Source of the DNA: UBA721 sp002705165
GTDB lineage: Bacteria > Planctomycetota > Planctomycetia > Pirellulales > Pirellulaceae
DNA: 64,000 nucleotides
Assembly (NCBI GenBank): GCA_045565995.1
Contig: JBJLEF010000005.1
Coordinates: 62,001 to 126,000 of the forward strand
Reading direction: 5' to 3'
In this document: positions 1 through 8,686 of the stretch, piece by piece
Layout of the letters: every line of letters begins with the position of its first letter
Position numbering within the stretch: the stretch's first letter is position 1
The notes under the pieces: generated by a model
Told to the model about the DNA's origin: nothing
The model's input: only the letters and a program-made list of their open reading frames with translations
Database searches by the model: none
Position numbers and translations under genes: made by a program

Positions 1-1103
1 ATTAAAGCGGCAAAGGCTTTATCCATTCCAGCAAGATGATATCCGCGTTTCACCATCTCCTGAATTGGCGGGTGATTTTGACTCGGAGCATTATGGTTGT
101 CCCAGATATTTCCGTAATCCGAGTCATAACCATAGTCCAGTACGATAAATGGCGCCCCAGCTTCAATTAGGCGTCGCGCCATTAAACAACGCCCCCCAAG
201 CTTAGTTTTACCGTACGTCTCGCGGACAACCTTTCGTTCCTGATTAATATCGAATGCTTCTCGCAGGGTACTCGTGGAGAGCATTCGCAGTGCCCCCTTG
301 TACTTCGTTTCCGCAGCGATGAGTTGCTGATCTCCGTCGAGACTTTTAAGAGCCTGATCAAACTGCTGCCGAAGTGAGGCTCGCCGAGTCAATCTCGTAA
401 GCGGCACCTCTTCAGTCAAAGCCAGTGACTTAGGAACGAGGTCTTCTTCGATTTCCGGCGATGGATCATCTAACTTTTCGCCCACGGTGAAATCCGGTTG
501 TTCGGGAAGCCCACCAATACAATAAGGGAGATACTGATTGCCCATCCAGCCACTCTTGAAAAAGTTATAGGGTGGCGGACCGGGGCGAGTAATACCTGGT
601 AGGCAAATATAACCTGGCAGTCCGTTGCGGGGACCCTGCAGATGGGAAACAAGCGAACCGATATTAGGCTCACTGAACAATTCCGTGCGCCCCACCACAC
701 GACCACTAAGTGTCATAACCTGACTGATCAAATGATCATTACTGTGATGGGAGAAGCTACGGATCACAGAAATCTTGTGAGCGATCTTTGACATCTCAGT
801 CATCGTGTCACCAAATCGAACGCCCGACAAACTAGTCTGAATATCCTGAAGCTTACCTCGGATTTCCAACGGAGCTTCCATTTTGGGATCGAAAGATTCG
901 TACTGAGTGACACCGCCTGCCATCCACAGAACCAAAACACTTTCGGCTTTACCTTTGCCAAGAACTGGCTGCATCACCGTTGCCTGCAACTGTTTATCCC
1001 AAGGGCTAAATGCCGAGGCAGTCGCACCTAAGGTAAATGCTCCGACTTTGAGCATGCCGCGTCGAGTAAGTGCGATATCTTTATTGTACGAAGGTTTAAT
1101 CAT
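1..1103 (-). CDS. DUF1501 domain protein (partial, 3' end outside window)
   Basis: An open frame runs from an ATG at 1103 to the window edge, giving 367 codons without a stop. The N-terminus (MIKPSYNKDIALTRRGMLKV) carries a twin-arginine-like RRGMLK motif followed by a hydrophobic stretch, so export by Tat is likely. Downstream are LVLWMAGGVTQYESFDPK and VIRSFSHHSNDH, typical of the DUF1501 family, a relative of sulfatases and alkaline phosphatases that is greatly expanded in planctomycetes, where it often pairs with DUF1549/DUF1553 proteins. The substrate is unknown. An upstream ATG at 1111 is ruled out by an in-frame TGA. The partner gene, if any, lies beyond the left edge. Confidence 0.85.
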   Translation of the reverse strand, partial: MIKPSYNKDIALTRRGMLKVGAFTLGATASAFSPWDKQLQATVMQPVLGKGKAESVLVLWMAGGVTQYESFDPKMEAPLEIRGKLQDIQTSLSGVRFGDTMTEMSKIAHKISVIRSFSHHSNDHLISQVMTLSGRVVGRTELFSEPNIGSLVSHLQGPRNGLPGYICLPGITRPGPPPYNFFKSGWMGNQYLPYCIGGLPEQPDFTVGEKLDDPSPEIEEDLVPKSLALTEEVPLTRLTRRASLRQQFDQALKSLDGDQQLIAAETKYKGALRMLSTSTLREAFDINQERKVVRETYGKTKLGGRCLMARRLIEAGAPFIVLDYGYDSDYGNIWDNHNAPSQNHPPIQEMVKRGYHLAGMDKAFAAL

Positions 1104-1199
1104 CTGTTCATTATCAAGAAAGCAGGGCTAAATAACAACGTTTTAATTCTCATTCCTCTTGATCGGCATTTCCCAAATGCAGGTGAGCAGCCTAAGAAG

Positions 1200-1230
1200 A
1201 AGAGCCATGAAATCCGGCTTCATGGCTCTT
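1200..1230 (-). terminator. Hairpin downstream of eno
   Basis: A perfect 12-bp inverted repeat (AAGAGCCATGAA / TTCATGGCTCTT) with a 7-base loop lies 31 bases past the enolase stop codon. Read on the minus strand it is followed by CTTCTTAGG, only weakly T-rich. It most likely ends eno transcription before the DUF1501 gene, which also lies on the minus strand. Confidence 0.7.
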
Positions 1231-1261
1231 CGTAGTATGATGATCTAAACAATCTGTTGGA

Positions 1262-2539
1262 TTAGCTGCCAGGAAAGAACGGGCCGCCATAAAGAGCGTT
1301 GTCACCCAACTCTTCTTCAATCCGCAGCAACTGGTTGTACTTAGCCATCCGATCAGATCTCGAAGCTGAGCCAGTCTTAATCTGACCAGTATTTAAAGCG
1401 ACGGCCAGGTCAGCAATCGTGCTGTCTTCAGTTTCACCTGAGCGGTGACTTGAAACACTACTATACCCAGCGCGGTCCGCCAGCTGAATCGCGTTAATGG
1501 TTTCGGTAAGAGTACCAATCTGGTTCACTTTAATCAGGATACTGTTCGCGATACCTTCATCGATTCCGCGCTGCAAGCGTTCGGTATTAGTCACAAAAAG
1601 ATCGTCTCCAACCAATTGCACACTGTTTCCGATTTCATTCGTTAGCTGCTTCCAGCCATCCCAGTCATCCTCCGCACAGCCGTCTTCAATAGAGCAAATT
1701 GGATAATTGGCAGACCAATCTTTGAGCAGGCTCACCATATCCGAAGTACTAAGATCATTACCATCGAACTTATAAGTTCCTGCATCTGCGTTATAAAATT
1801 CCGTTGACGCAACATCCAAGGCGATAAACACCTGCTCTCCGGCTTTATACCCTGCCAAGTCGATCGCTTCCATAATGAGATCCAAAGCTTCTCGATTACT
1901 ACCAAGATCTGGTGCAAATCCACCTTCGTCACCAACTGCAGTGTTCAATGCCTTGCCATGCAACACTTTCTTTAGTGTGTGGAAGATCTCGCAACCACAA
2001 CGCAGCGCCTCAGAAAATTGCGTGAAGCCGAGTGGCATTACCATAAACTCTTGCACGTCGACAGAGTTGTCAGCATGTTCGCCACCATTAACAATATTCA
2101 TCATCGGAGCCGGCAGCATTTGAGCTGCGGCACCTCCGAGATAGCGATAAAGTGGCTGACCAGTTGCATCTGCCGCAGCTTTAGCCGTTGCCAGCGAGAC
2201 ACCTAAGATAGCATTTGCTCCCAGATTACTTTTATTGGGTGTGCCGTCAAGCTCGATCATTGCCCGGTCAATAGTCTGTTGATCAAGCGCATCGTAGCCT
2301 TGCAGTGCCTCTGCAATTGAATTATTGATATTATCAACGGCCTTCAATACGCCTTTTCCTAAATAAACCGCAGGGTCACCATCGCGGGATTCCCAAGCTT
2401 CGTGAGCACCGGTACTAGCGCCACTTGGCACAGCAGCGCGGCCAAAAGAACCATCTGCTAACACAACGTCAACCTCGATCGTTGGATTTCCACGGCTATC
2501 GAGAATCTGACGGCCTTTAATATCAGTGATGAAACTCAT
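1262..2539 (-). CDS. eno: Enolase (2-phosphoglycerate dehydratase)
   Basis: Interconverts 2-phosphoglycerate and phosphoenolpyruvate in glycolysis; cytoplasmic, usually dimeric or octameric and Mg2+-dependent. The 425-residue product matches the family length. It opens with ITDIKGRQILDSRGNPTIEV and contains GDEGGFAPDL, SIEDGCAEDDW, the catalytic-lysine segment LIKVNQIGTLTET and the signature SSHRSGETED. Two starts are possible, ATG at 2548 and ATG at 2539. An AGGA lies immediately before the first and nine bases before the second, so 2539 is preferred, giving the usual MSFITD start. The gene stands alone, with a terminator hairpin after it and a 367-bp divergent spacer to ribE. Confidence 0.97.
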   Translation of the reverse strand: MSFITDIKGRQILDSRGNPTIEVDVVLADGSFGRAAVPSGASTGAHEAWESRDGDPAVYLGKGVLKAVDNINNSIAEALQGYDALDQQTIDRAMIELDGTPNKSNLGANAILGVSLATAKAAADATGQPLYRYLGGAAAQMLPAPMMNIVNGGEHADNSVDVQEFMVMPLGFTQFSEALRCGCEIFHTLKKVLHGKALNTAVGDEGGFAPDLGSNREALDLIMEAIDLAGYKAGEQVFIALDVASTEFYNADAGTYKFDGNDLSTSDMVSLLKDWSANYPICSIEDGCAEDDWDGWKQLTNEIGNSVQLVGDDLFVTNTERLQRGIDEGIANSILIKVNQIGTLTETINAIQLADRAGYSSVSSHRSGETEDSTIADLAVALNTGQIKTGSASRSDRMAKYNQLLRIEEELGDNALYGGPFFPGS

Positions 2540-2906
2540 TCGCTGCATTCCTATTTTTGAAAGTGTTTGGCTAATGATGTTGTTGTTCGGTCAGCACTCA
2601 AACGCCAAGTGCTATAAGTATTATTGTGTCCCAAGTCCAAGGTTTTGACTATACGGATACCAAGACCCTTTTATCAGATTACAGAATTCCAACGGATTTG
2701 CTAAATCAGTGGACCTATCCACCAAAAAACGCACTCGAAAGATAAACGATAAACTGTCAAATCCTTTTTGCTCTTAACGCTTCCGGGGTTTTGCGGTTTC
2801 CAACTACCTACAACGAAGTAAAATAAAATACCTAACGAACTCGAGGAAATACCTCAGCCCCTTGCGATTCGTTCCAGCACCAAATTCAACTCCAAGGAAT
2901 TCAAAT
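2540..2906. other. Divergent intergenic spacer between eno and ribE
   Basis: This spacer must hold the promoters of both eno (minus) and ribE (plus). I see no open frame with a credible start, no FMN-riboswitch-like conserved core before ribE, and no strong hairpin. AAGGAA at 2894-2899 is the ribE ribosome-binding site. Confidence 0.6.
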
Positions 2907-3515
2907 ATGTTCACGGGCCTGGTCGAAGCAACCGGCAAGATCACCGCGCTTGAGTCTCAGGGCCCCGGGATGCGGATTGTTGTGAATGCCGGAGACCTGG
3001 CTAACGGAGTCGAGATTGGCGATAGTATTGCCAATAACGGTTGCTGCCTCACCGTCATTGAAGCGAACGGCCCCTATCTGGCATTTGAAGCAGGCCCGGA
3101 AACACTTTCCAAAACAAGTCTGGGAGGTAAACAGGTCGGCGACTCTGTCAATCTGGAACGTTCCTTACAAGTCGGCGATCGACTCGGAGGACACCTGGTT
3201 ACCGGGCATGTGGATGCCAGAGGCATACTCGACGAACGAACCGACGACGAGGAGTGGTCTACATTCTGGTTTCAAGTACCCGAAACGCTAATACGTCAAA
3301 TGGCTCCCAAAGGGTCAATCACTGTGGAAGGAGTTAGCTTGACGCTGGTTGATGTCGAAGCGGATCGTTTCTGCGTAGCCCTAATCCCGCACACACTGGA
3401 GGTAACAACTCTAGGCGGCCTGCAACCAGGAGATACCGTTAATCTGGAAACCGATTTGCTGGCGAAGTATGTCGAACAGCAATTATCAGCTTGGTCACCC
3501 AACTCGAAATCTTAA
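2907..3515 (+). CDS. ribE: Riboflavin synthase, alpha chain
   Basis: Converts two molecules of 6,7-dimethyl-8-ribityllumazine into riboflavin and a pyrimidinedione, the last step of riboflavin synthesis. The 202-residue protein begins with the signature MFTGLVEATGKI and has the expected tandem lumazine-binding domains: repeat one about residues 1-97 (NNGCCLTV, LGGHLVTGHVD) and repeat two about 98-195 (GSITVEGVSLTLV). The frame stays open upstream to 2862, but AAGGAA seven bases before 2907 and the family start fix the ATG there. It is followed at 13 bases by ksgA, probably in one transcript. Confidence 0.96.
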   Translation: MFTGLVEATGKITALESQGPGMRIVVNAGDLANGVEIGDSIANNGCCLTVIEANGPYLAFEAGPETLSKTSLGGKQVGDSVNLERSLQVGDRLGGHLVTGHVDARGILDERTDDEEWSTFWFQVPETLIRQMAPKGSITVEGVSLTLVDVEADRFCVALIPHTLEVTTLGGLQPGDTVNLETDLLAKYVEQQLSAWSPNSKS

Positions 3516-3528
3516 CGTCAGGTCATTC

Positions 3529-4437
3529 ATGTTCAATCGTCAAACAACTACATTTCTGAAGCAACGAATGGAAGAAGCCGGCATCCGGCCTGTTTCTAAA
3601 TTTGGTCAAAACTTTCTCATTGACCTTAATCTGGTTAACATGATTGCAGACTCAGCGAGTATCACTGAACAGGATATCGTTGTCGAAGTTGGTACGGGAA
3701 CAGGAAGCCTTACCGGCCTTATCGCTCAAAAAGCCCGGCACGTAATCACTGTTGAAATCGACCAAAACCTCTGGCAATTAGCACAGGAAGAACTTTCGTC
3801 TTTCGGCAACATCACCTTCTTGCAACAAGATGCTTTGCGAAACAAAAACAATCTCTCACCCGTATTGCTTGACACCATCCGAAGCGAGATGGCCAAGGCT
3901 GAAGGATCGCGACTAAAACTTGTCGCCAATCTCCCCTACAACATCGCCACACCACTGATTACGAATTTACTCACACTCGACGACATCGTGCCAACTTCCA
4001 TGACCGTCACGATTCAGAAGGAGTTGGCAGAGCGAATCATTGCCCGACCGGGGACCAAAGAATTCGGGGCTTTAAGTTTATGGATTCAAGCGCAGTGCCA
4101 TCCAGAAATTGTACGCCTCATGAGCCCCAAGGTGTTTTGGCCGCGGCCCAAGGTGGACTCCGCCATTATTCATATCGAAACCGACTTCGACAAACGAAGC
4201 CGGATACCGGACCTCACTTACTACCACCGCTTCGTTCGCAAGCTATTCATTCACCGTCGCAAGCTTCTACGAGGTGTGCTGGTCAGTGTTTTCAAAAACG
4301 AACTCACCAAACAACAAGTTGATAACATTCTGGAAGGCATCAATCTGACTGGTAAGGTACGCGCTGAACAACTGGCTGCACCAGTCATCTTCGAACTCTG
4401 CGAACGCTTTCGTCAGGCCCAGCAATTGGAGAACTAG
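3529..4437 (+). CDS. ksgA: 16S rRNA (adenine1518-N6/adenine1519-N6)-dimethyltransferase
   Basis: Dimethylates two adjacent adenines in the 3' terminal hairpin of 16S rRNA during small-subunit assembly, using S-adenosylmethionine. The 302-residue product has the KsgA signature FGQNFLID (about 25-32), the SAM-binding motif VEVGTGTGS (about 52-60) and the catalytic NLPYN motif near residue 125. The frame is open upstream to an ATG at 3469 inside ribE, but the ATG at 3529 has an AGG six bases ahead and leaves ribE intact. The next gene starts six bases past the stop, so ribE, ksgA and the small gene look like one operon. Confidence 0.96.
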   Translation: MFNRQTTTFLKQRMEEAGIRPVSKFGQNFLIDLNLVNMIADSASITEQDIVVEVGTGTGSLTGLIAQKARHVITVEIDQNLWQLAQEELSSFGNITFLQQDALRNKNNLSPVLLDTIRSEMAKAEGSRLKLVANLPYNIATPLITNLLTLDDIVPTSMTVTIQKELAERIIARPGTKEFGALSLWIQAQCHPEIVRLMSPKVFWPRPKVDSAIIHIETDFDKRSRIPDLTYYHRFVRKLFIHRRKLLRGVLVSVFKNELTKQQVDNILEGINLTGKVRAEQLAAPVIFELCERFRQAQQLEN

Positions 4438-4443
4438 GAAACG

Positions 4444-4671
4444 ATGAAATTTGTAGAACTCACCGGAGAAACTCTGGCCCAAATAGTCAACGACGATGAA
4501 ATCCATGCCGATGATCTCGTCACAGCCGGAGTCACTCCTAAATCAATCATTCGCATCAATGAACAAGGTGACGTGGAAGTCCGTCGTCCCACTCAATGGG
4601 AAATCGTTGGTGGCCTGCTGGGTAACTACCAAGAACGTATTCGTGGCATAACGGGCATGGATTGGGTTTAG
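4444..4671 (+). CDS. Small conserved-looking protein of unknown function, 75 aa
   Basis: A 75-residue acidic protein starting six bases after ksgA, with AGGAAACG just before the ATG as a ribosome-binding site. It contains two short halves: an N-terminal acidic part (LAQIVNDDEIHADDL) and a C-terminal part with RRPTQWEIVGGLLGNYQER. I do not recognise a domain; there is no signal peptide or membrane segment. Its tight spacing behind ksgA supports it as a real translated gene. It ends 46 bases before the selenocysteine tRNA. Confidence 0.75.
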   Translation: MKFVELTGETLAQIVNDDEIHADDLVTAGVTPKSIIRINEQGDVEVRRPTQWEIVGGLLGNYQERIRGITGMDWV

Positions 4672-4717
4672 TTTATAAGCCATAATCATTGCTAATGGAA
4701 TGAACTTCATTTCATTT

Positions 4718-4814
4718 GGAAGTGGAAGCACATCTGGTGATGGCCACGGTCTTCAAAACCGCTGAGCTGGGCGTGAACCGTCCGGTTGGTGGGTTCGATT
4801 CCCATACACTTCCG
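4718..4814 (+). tRNA. selC: Selenocysteine tRNA, anticodon UCA
   Basis: The 97-base gene folds as tRNA-Sec. The acceptor stem pairs GGAAGTG with CACTTCC, with G as discriminator base and no encoded CCA; the expected eighth pair is a G/A mismatch. The D arm has a four-base TGGT loop. The anticodon loop is CTTCAAA with TCA at 4753-4755, which reads UGA. A long variable arm forms seven pairs around a TGAA loop, and the T arm carries TTCGATT. The length, UCA anticodon, short D loop and long variable arm together separate it from tRNA-Ser and from suppressor tRNAs. SelA, SelB and a UGA-containing selenoprotein lie within 12 kb, which confirms its role. Confidence 0.96.
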
Positions 4815-4868
4815 CTTTTCATCTTTGGCCTCCAAGAGACCAGACATCGGCTATTGAAAGTCCTGAAC

Positions 4869-5234
4869 GTGCAACCGGAACGAAAAAAACTGACTGAATC
4901 CATCTGGTTCTGGATTTATCTGTTTAGCACCGCCGGCTTGATCGGTCTGGTCATCTTACAAGGAAAATTTGATGCGCGGCAGGATCTGGAGGAGATCAAC
5001 TTCCGTGCTCGAATGCAAACCTACGGAGAGGGTACAGCCACTTCGTTTCCGACAAAAACATCTCCGAATGAACAAATTGTTACGTTGACACCACTCTACA
5101 TTCTCTTTGGTCTGACTTTCACCGTTTCCTGGATCGCACTTTGGAAACAGCGAATCCTAAGAAAACCCTCCCGAACAAGTTCGGAGAACCTTACCGGGCA
5201 TCATCATGATCCGCCTCTATCCGAGGAGCGTTAG
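4869..5234 (+). CDS. Small membrane protein of unknown function, 121 aa
   Basis: The open frame runs back through the tRNA-Sec gene, which cannot be coding, so translation must start after 4814. Candidates are GTG at 4869 (used here) and TTG at 4854; neither has a strong ribosome-binding site. The product has two predicted membrane helices, around FWIYLFSTAGLIGLVIL and LYILFGLTFTVSWIAL, and a basic C-terminal tail ending in histidines and PPLSEER. No family is recognised. The GAGGAG of its last codons probably serves as the ribosome-binding site of the next gene, suggesting translational coupling. Confidence 0.6.
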   Translation: MQPERKKLTESIWFWIYLFSTAGLIGLVILQGKFDARQDLEEINFRARMQTYGEGTATSFPTKTSPNEQIVTLTPLYILFGLTFTVSWIALWKQRILRKPSRTSSENLTGHHHDPPLSEER

Positions 5235-5236
5235 TC

Positions 5237-5815
5237 ATCGAACTCTTTTATGAATCACCATTTTATGCTCTTGCTATTGGGATCCCGACCTGTGTAATTC
5301 TGATTGCCGTTTGGTTCCAAACCGAAATCCACAAACTACTGATTGTGGCTGCCGTTATCGCGGCAGCCACCGTTGGATTGGTACTTTTAGAAAGTACCGT
5401 GAAAACCCCCCGTGAACGTATTTATGAAACGATCTTTGCCATGGCTGCGGCAGTAGAAAAAGGGGATTTTGAGACAGCCCTTGGTTACGTGTCTCCCGAA
5501 TCAGAAATCGTCCGTAGCCAGGCACTAAACGAGCTTAAGAAATACGAGATTTCATCAATCACAGTGAAGAACAACCTGATCGTCCTGTTTGACCAATCAA
5601 CTCAACCACCCACTGCTCAAACAGGATTCAATGTTGTCGTTAAAGGCTCGGCTGCTCATATCGGAATCAGCAATCAGACAGTGCCTCGATATTTAGAAGT
5701 GACTTTTCAATACCACGAAGGTAACGACGCCTGGTATGTAACATCCTATGGACACGCCGATATCCGGGGAGGAATCAAGATTTCAAACCGCTTGAGAGAA
5801 CAGGGCGCTAAGTGA
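5237..5815 (+). CDS. Membrane-anchored protein of unknown function, probable AUC start
   Basis: The first conventional start is GTG at 5345, but the frame is open back to about 5210 and the extra residues (IELFYESPFYALAIG onward) form a first membrane helix that pairs with a second one (LLIVAAVIAAATVGLVLL). There is no ATG, GTG or TTG in the added part; the ATC at 5237 lies eight bases after GGAG and just past the preceding stop, making a rare AUC start plausible. The C-terminal 130 residues look like a soluble, mixed alpha/beta domain (KTPRERIYETIFAMAAAVEK; RYLEVTFQYHEG) outside the membrane, possibly NTF2-like in shape. No function can be given. The alternative is the 156-residue form from 5345. 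Confidence 0.6.
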   Translation: MELFYESPFYALAIGIPTCVILIAVWFQTEIHKLLIVAAVIAAATVGLVLLESTVKTPRERIYETIFAMAAAVEKGDFETALGYVSPESEIVRSQALNELKKYEISSITVKNNLIVLFDQSTQPPTAQTGFNVVVKGSAAHIGISNQTVPRYLEVTFQYHEGNDAWYVTSYGHADIRGGIKISNRLREQGAK

Positions 5816-5857
5816 GGTTCCAACATTTTCGATAAGTCACAATTTGAACCAACTAAA

Positions 5858-5889
5858 TGAAAGCAATGTCGCCTTCTACCTTGCTTTCA
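5858..5889. terminator. Bidirectional hairpin between convergent genes
   Basis: A 9-bp perfect inverted repeat (TGAAAGCAA / TTGCTTTCA, 14-base loop) lies between the convergent gene ending at 5815 and surE ending at 5876, and its right arm uses the last surE codons. On the minus strand it is followed by TTTAGTT. It probably ends transcription from both sides. Confidence 0.6.
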
Positions 5890-6667
5890 GACTTCTAAGC
5901 ACCTTGTGATTTGTCAGGTCAAAATCCATGGGCGTTACGGTTATAGCTCCCCCGGCAATCGAGTCGACATCCGTAGCGGCTCCAGGCAATTCAACAAAAG
6001 GCTGATCCGTTGACCAGTAATAACTTCTTTGTCTAGGATCCTTACCAAGCGTATACGGATCATCATTTCGAGTCAGTTTCATGGGCACGACCTTCCAGGA
6101 CACCTCGTCCTTCACATCGCCCGGCATTACAGCACTGGTCGGAATATTTATATTCAAAAGCGTGTTGCCAGTTGTTTGGATCCGCAATTCCTTCAGCAAG
6201 CCTAACGTTGGGGCCGTGCTCAATAACGAGGCCCGTTGAAAGTCCATATCCTTGGTATACTCCAGCGATAAAGCGGCAGCCGGAACACCAAAGAACGTCG
6301 CTTCGCGAGCCGCTGCTACCGTCCCTGAATAGATCGCGTTGATGCCCGTATTCAAACCTTCGTTCATACCGCTGATCACAACATCTGGTCTACGATCCAA
6401 CAAACTCATCATACCCAGCTTAACGCAATCAGCCGGTGTACCATTGACAACCCAAACTTGCTGTTCCCGAACGATCGTACGAGTAGGTGCTAGCGGTGTT
6501 AAATAGGTAATACTATGGCTAACTCCAGATTGCTGAACCGCAGGAGCAATGATATCCAGACAAGTCACACGAGGATCTTTCTGAAGTTCCTCGGCAACTG
6601 CCCACAGGCCTTCGGCGTGAATTCCATCATCATTTGTTAGTAATACATGCATATTTTGGTTAGCCAT
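5876..6667 (-). CDS. surE: 5'/3'-nucleotidase SurE
   Basis: A metal-dependent nucleoside monophosphate phosphatase of the survival-protein family. The product has the hallmark LLTNDDGIHAEGL at the N-terminus, where the paired aspartates bind the divalent metal, then the SGVSHSITY segment and the SGMNEGLNTG and YSGTVAAAREA motifs of the active site; the C-terminus ends in a short helix. The total length of about 263 residues is normal. Start choice is uncertain: TTG at 6682, ATG at 6667 (used) and ATG at 6652 are all in frame, the last directly before HVLLTNDDG. An AGGAG lies too far upstream to decide. Divergent from guaA. Confidence 0.93.
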   Translation of the reverse strand: MANQNMHVLLTNDDGIHAEGLWAVAEELQKDPRVTCLDIIAPAVQQSGVSHSITYLTPLAPTRTIVREQQVWVVNGTPADCVKLGMMSLLDRRPDVVISGMNEGLNTGINAIYSGTVAAAREATFFGVPAAALSLEYTKDMDFQRASLLSTAPTLGLLKELRIQTTGNTLLNINIPTSAVMPGDVKDEVSWKVVPMKLTRNDDPYTLGKDPRQRSYYWSTDQPFVELPGAATDVDSIAGGAITVTPMDFDLTNHKVLRSLKAR

Positions 6668-6762
6668 CGTGTCAAAAAGCAAGAACAGTCTCGTATCTCC
6701 TATTAAACTCCATTCCGGGAAAAACTGGCAACCGGTCCAAAAACGAATCCTCCCGCGTCTGT

Positions 6763-6789
6763 TGGTTTTGCCTCAAAGGTCATATAATC
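6763..6789 (+). promoter_or_regulatory. Candidate sigma70-type promoter of guaA
   Basis: TATAAT at 6784-6789 matches the -10 consensus exactly, with TTGGTT at 6763-6768 as a -35 element; the 15-base gap is shorter than the usual 17. The position, 43 bases ahead of the guaA start, suits a promoter. Sequence match only. Confidence 0.4.
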
Positions 6790-6831
6790 GAATTTTGAGT
6801 TTAATCCGCACACTAGGAAGATAGTACGGTT

Positions 6832-8382
6832 ATGACCAGCATTTCAAGAGAACGCGTCCTCGTTCTTGATTTCGGCTCTCAATATGCCCAACTTATAGCA
6901 AGACGAGTCCGCGAACAAAACGTTTACTGTGAAATCGTACGACACGATATATCTGTCGAACGAATCAAGGAACACAATCCACAGGGGCTGATCCTCTCGG
7001 GCAGTCCCTCCAGCGTCTACGAAGACAGCTCACCGCGATGTGATCCTGAGCTTTTCAAGATGGGGCTACCCGTTTTGGGAATCTGCTATGGAATGCAATT
7101 GGCTACGGAAGCTTTTGGCGGCAAAGTACAAAGCACTTCCACTCGCGAATACGGCCGGGCAACGCTTATAGCCGATACCAGCAGTAGCCTCTTTGAAAAC
7201 ACCTCGGCCGAGCAACAGGTCTGGATGAGTCATGGAGATCAGGTTTCAAATATTTCCGACGACTTCACTGCGTTGGCGCACACAGACACGTGCCCATTTG
7301 CTGCTGTGAAACACAACTCGCTACCGATTTATGGAATTCAATTCCATCCGGAGGTGACCCATTCACCCGAAGGTGGAAAGCTACTAAAAAACTTTCTCCT
7401 GAACATCTGCGGTTCTGCCGGAACCTGGAAACTCGGTGATTTTGCTGATGAGACCATTGCCAAAATCCGTGACCAGGTGGGCAACAAACGAGTCATCTGT
7501 GGTTTATCCGGTGGCGTGGACAGTTCGGTGGTAGCCGCTCTATTGTATAAAGCCATCGGTGACCAACTAGCCTGTATTCTGGTCGACAACGGCCTGCTAA
7601 GAAAGAATGAACAGAGCGCCGTGATTGAAGCATTCACCAATCACTTCCAAGCCGACCTGCGTGTCGTGGAGGGAGAAGAGCGATTTCTTGATCAACTGGC
7701 AGGAATCTCTGAGCCTCAGGAGAAACGCAAGCGGATCGGCTATGAATTCATTGAGTGTTTTAAAGAAGAAGCCAAATCCATTGAGAATGCTCATTTCCTG
7801 GCTCAGGGGACACTCTATCCAGACGTAATTGAAAGTGGTGCCGCACCCGATGGCCCGGCGGCGACTATTAAACTCCACCACAATGTTGGTGGCCTTCCGG
7901 AAGAGCTTGGTTTTGAGTTGATCGAACCGCTACGAGATCTGTTCAAAGATGAAGTTCGGCAACTCGGCATCGAACTTGGATTACCAGAGCATCTGGTTTG
8001 GCGACATCCATTCCCAGGCCCCGGACTCGCCGTTCGTTGCCTTGGTGAAATTACAAAAGAGCGTCTCGACATCCTCCGAGAAGCGGATGCCATTACGATT
8101 GAAGAAATACAAAATGCAGGATTATATCGCAAAACGTCACAGGCATTTGCCGTGCTGTTGCCGGTACAGAGTGTTGGCGTGATGGGCGACGCTCGCACCT
8201 ATGAAGATGCGATCGCTATTCGCTGTGTCAACACAGACGACTTCATGACCGCGGATTGGTCACGCCTACCCTATGACCTCTTGGCCACCATTTCGACGCG
8301 TGTGATCAACGAAGTCAAAGGAGTTAACCGCGTCTGCTACGACATTAGCAGTAAGCCGCCGGCAACCATCGAGTGGGAATAA
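6832..8382 (+). CDS. guaA: GMP synthase (glutamine-hydrolysing)
   Basis: Aminates XMP to GMP with ATP and glutamine, the final step to GMP. The 516-residue protein has both modules: a class I glutamine amidotransferase (about 1-200) with nucleophile Cys85 in LGICYGMQ and the His/Glu pair in QFHPEVTHS near 170, then an ATP pyrophosphatase domain with the P-loop GLSGGVDSSV near 225, and a C-terminal dimerisation domain ending in the typical KPPATIEWE. guaB, which makes XMP, is 10 kb away on the same strand. It is preceded by a perfect TATAAT and followed by a long hairpin, so it is probably a single-gene transcript. Confidence 0.98.
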   Translation: MTSISRERVLVLDFGSQYAQLIARRVREQNVYCEIVRHDISVERIKEHNPQGLILSGSPSSVYEDSSPRCDPELFKMGLPVLGICYGMQLATEAFGGKVQSTSTREYGRATLIADTSSSLFENTSAEQQVWMSHGDQVSNISDDFTALAHTDTCPFAAVKHNSLPIYGIQFHPEVTHSPEGGKLLKNFLLNICGSAGTWKLGDFADETIAKIRDQVGNKRVICGLSGGVDSSVVAALLYKAIGDQLACILVDNGLLRKNEQSAVIEAFTNHFQADLRVVEGEERFLDQLAGISEPQEKRKRIGYEFIECFKEEAKSIENAHFLAQGTLYPDVIESGAAPDGPAATIKLHHNVGGLPEELGFELIEPLRDLFKDEVRQLGIELGLPEHLVWRHPFPGPGLAVRCLGEITKERLDILREADAITIEEIQNAGLYRKTSQAFAVLLPVQSVGVMGDARTYEDAIAIRCVNTDDFMTADWSRLPYDLLATISTRVINEVKGVNRVCYDISSKPPATIEWE

Positions 8383-8384
8383 AA

Positions 8385-8423
8385 AACAGGTCTGACTACT
8401 GCTAGGCAGTCGTCAGACCTGTT
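8385..8423 (+). terminator. Long hairpin after guaA
   Basis: An 18-base inverted repeat with one mismatch (arms 8385-8402 and 8406-8423, three-base loop) starts two bases after the guaA stop. The left side is preceded by a run of A. No T-run follows on the plus strand, so it may act as a terminator or as a 3' stabiliser of the mRNA. Confidence 0.65.
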
Positions 8424-8686
8424 GTAATGAACTCCTGAGTTTGTACCGATTAACATTCGAGTGGGAAGGGGAACTCGTGTTTGATCCGTCTCAAGAGCGG
8501 CAAGTACTATTTAGTATCGATCCGTAGTGAGTCGATGCTATGTTTGAGTCTGGAGCGATTCAGGCATTTTTGGCTGTCAATCTATTCGCCAACTCTGACA
8601 ACCCAATAAACACAACGAACTAATACAACCCGAACAATTGTCACCGACCGTGCAATCCGTCCTCCAATGAACTAACAGCTAGTGCT

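Noticed and set aside
2540..2906. FMN riboswitch before ribE
   Set aside because: No conserved multi-helix core with the expected sequence elements was seen in the spacer.
4716..4868. Long open frame starting at 4716 across the tRNA gene
   Set aside because: It covers the whole tRNA-Sec gene; a coding sequence cannot share these bases in the same sense. Only the part after 4814 is kept.
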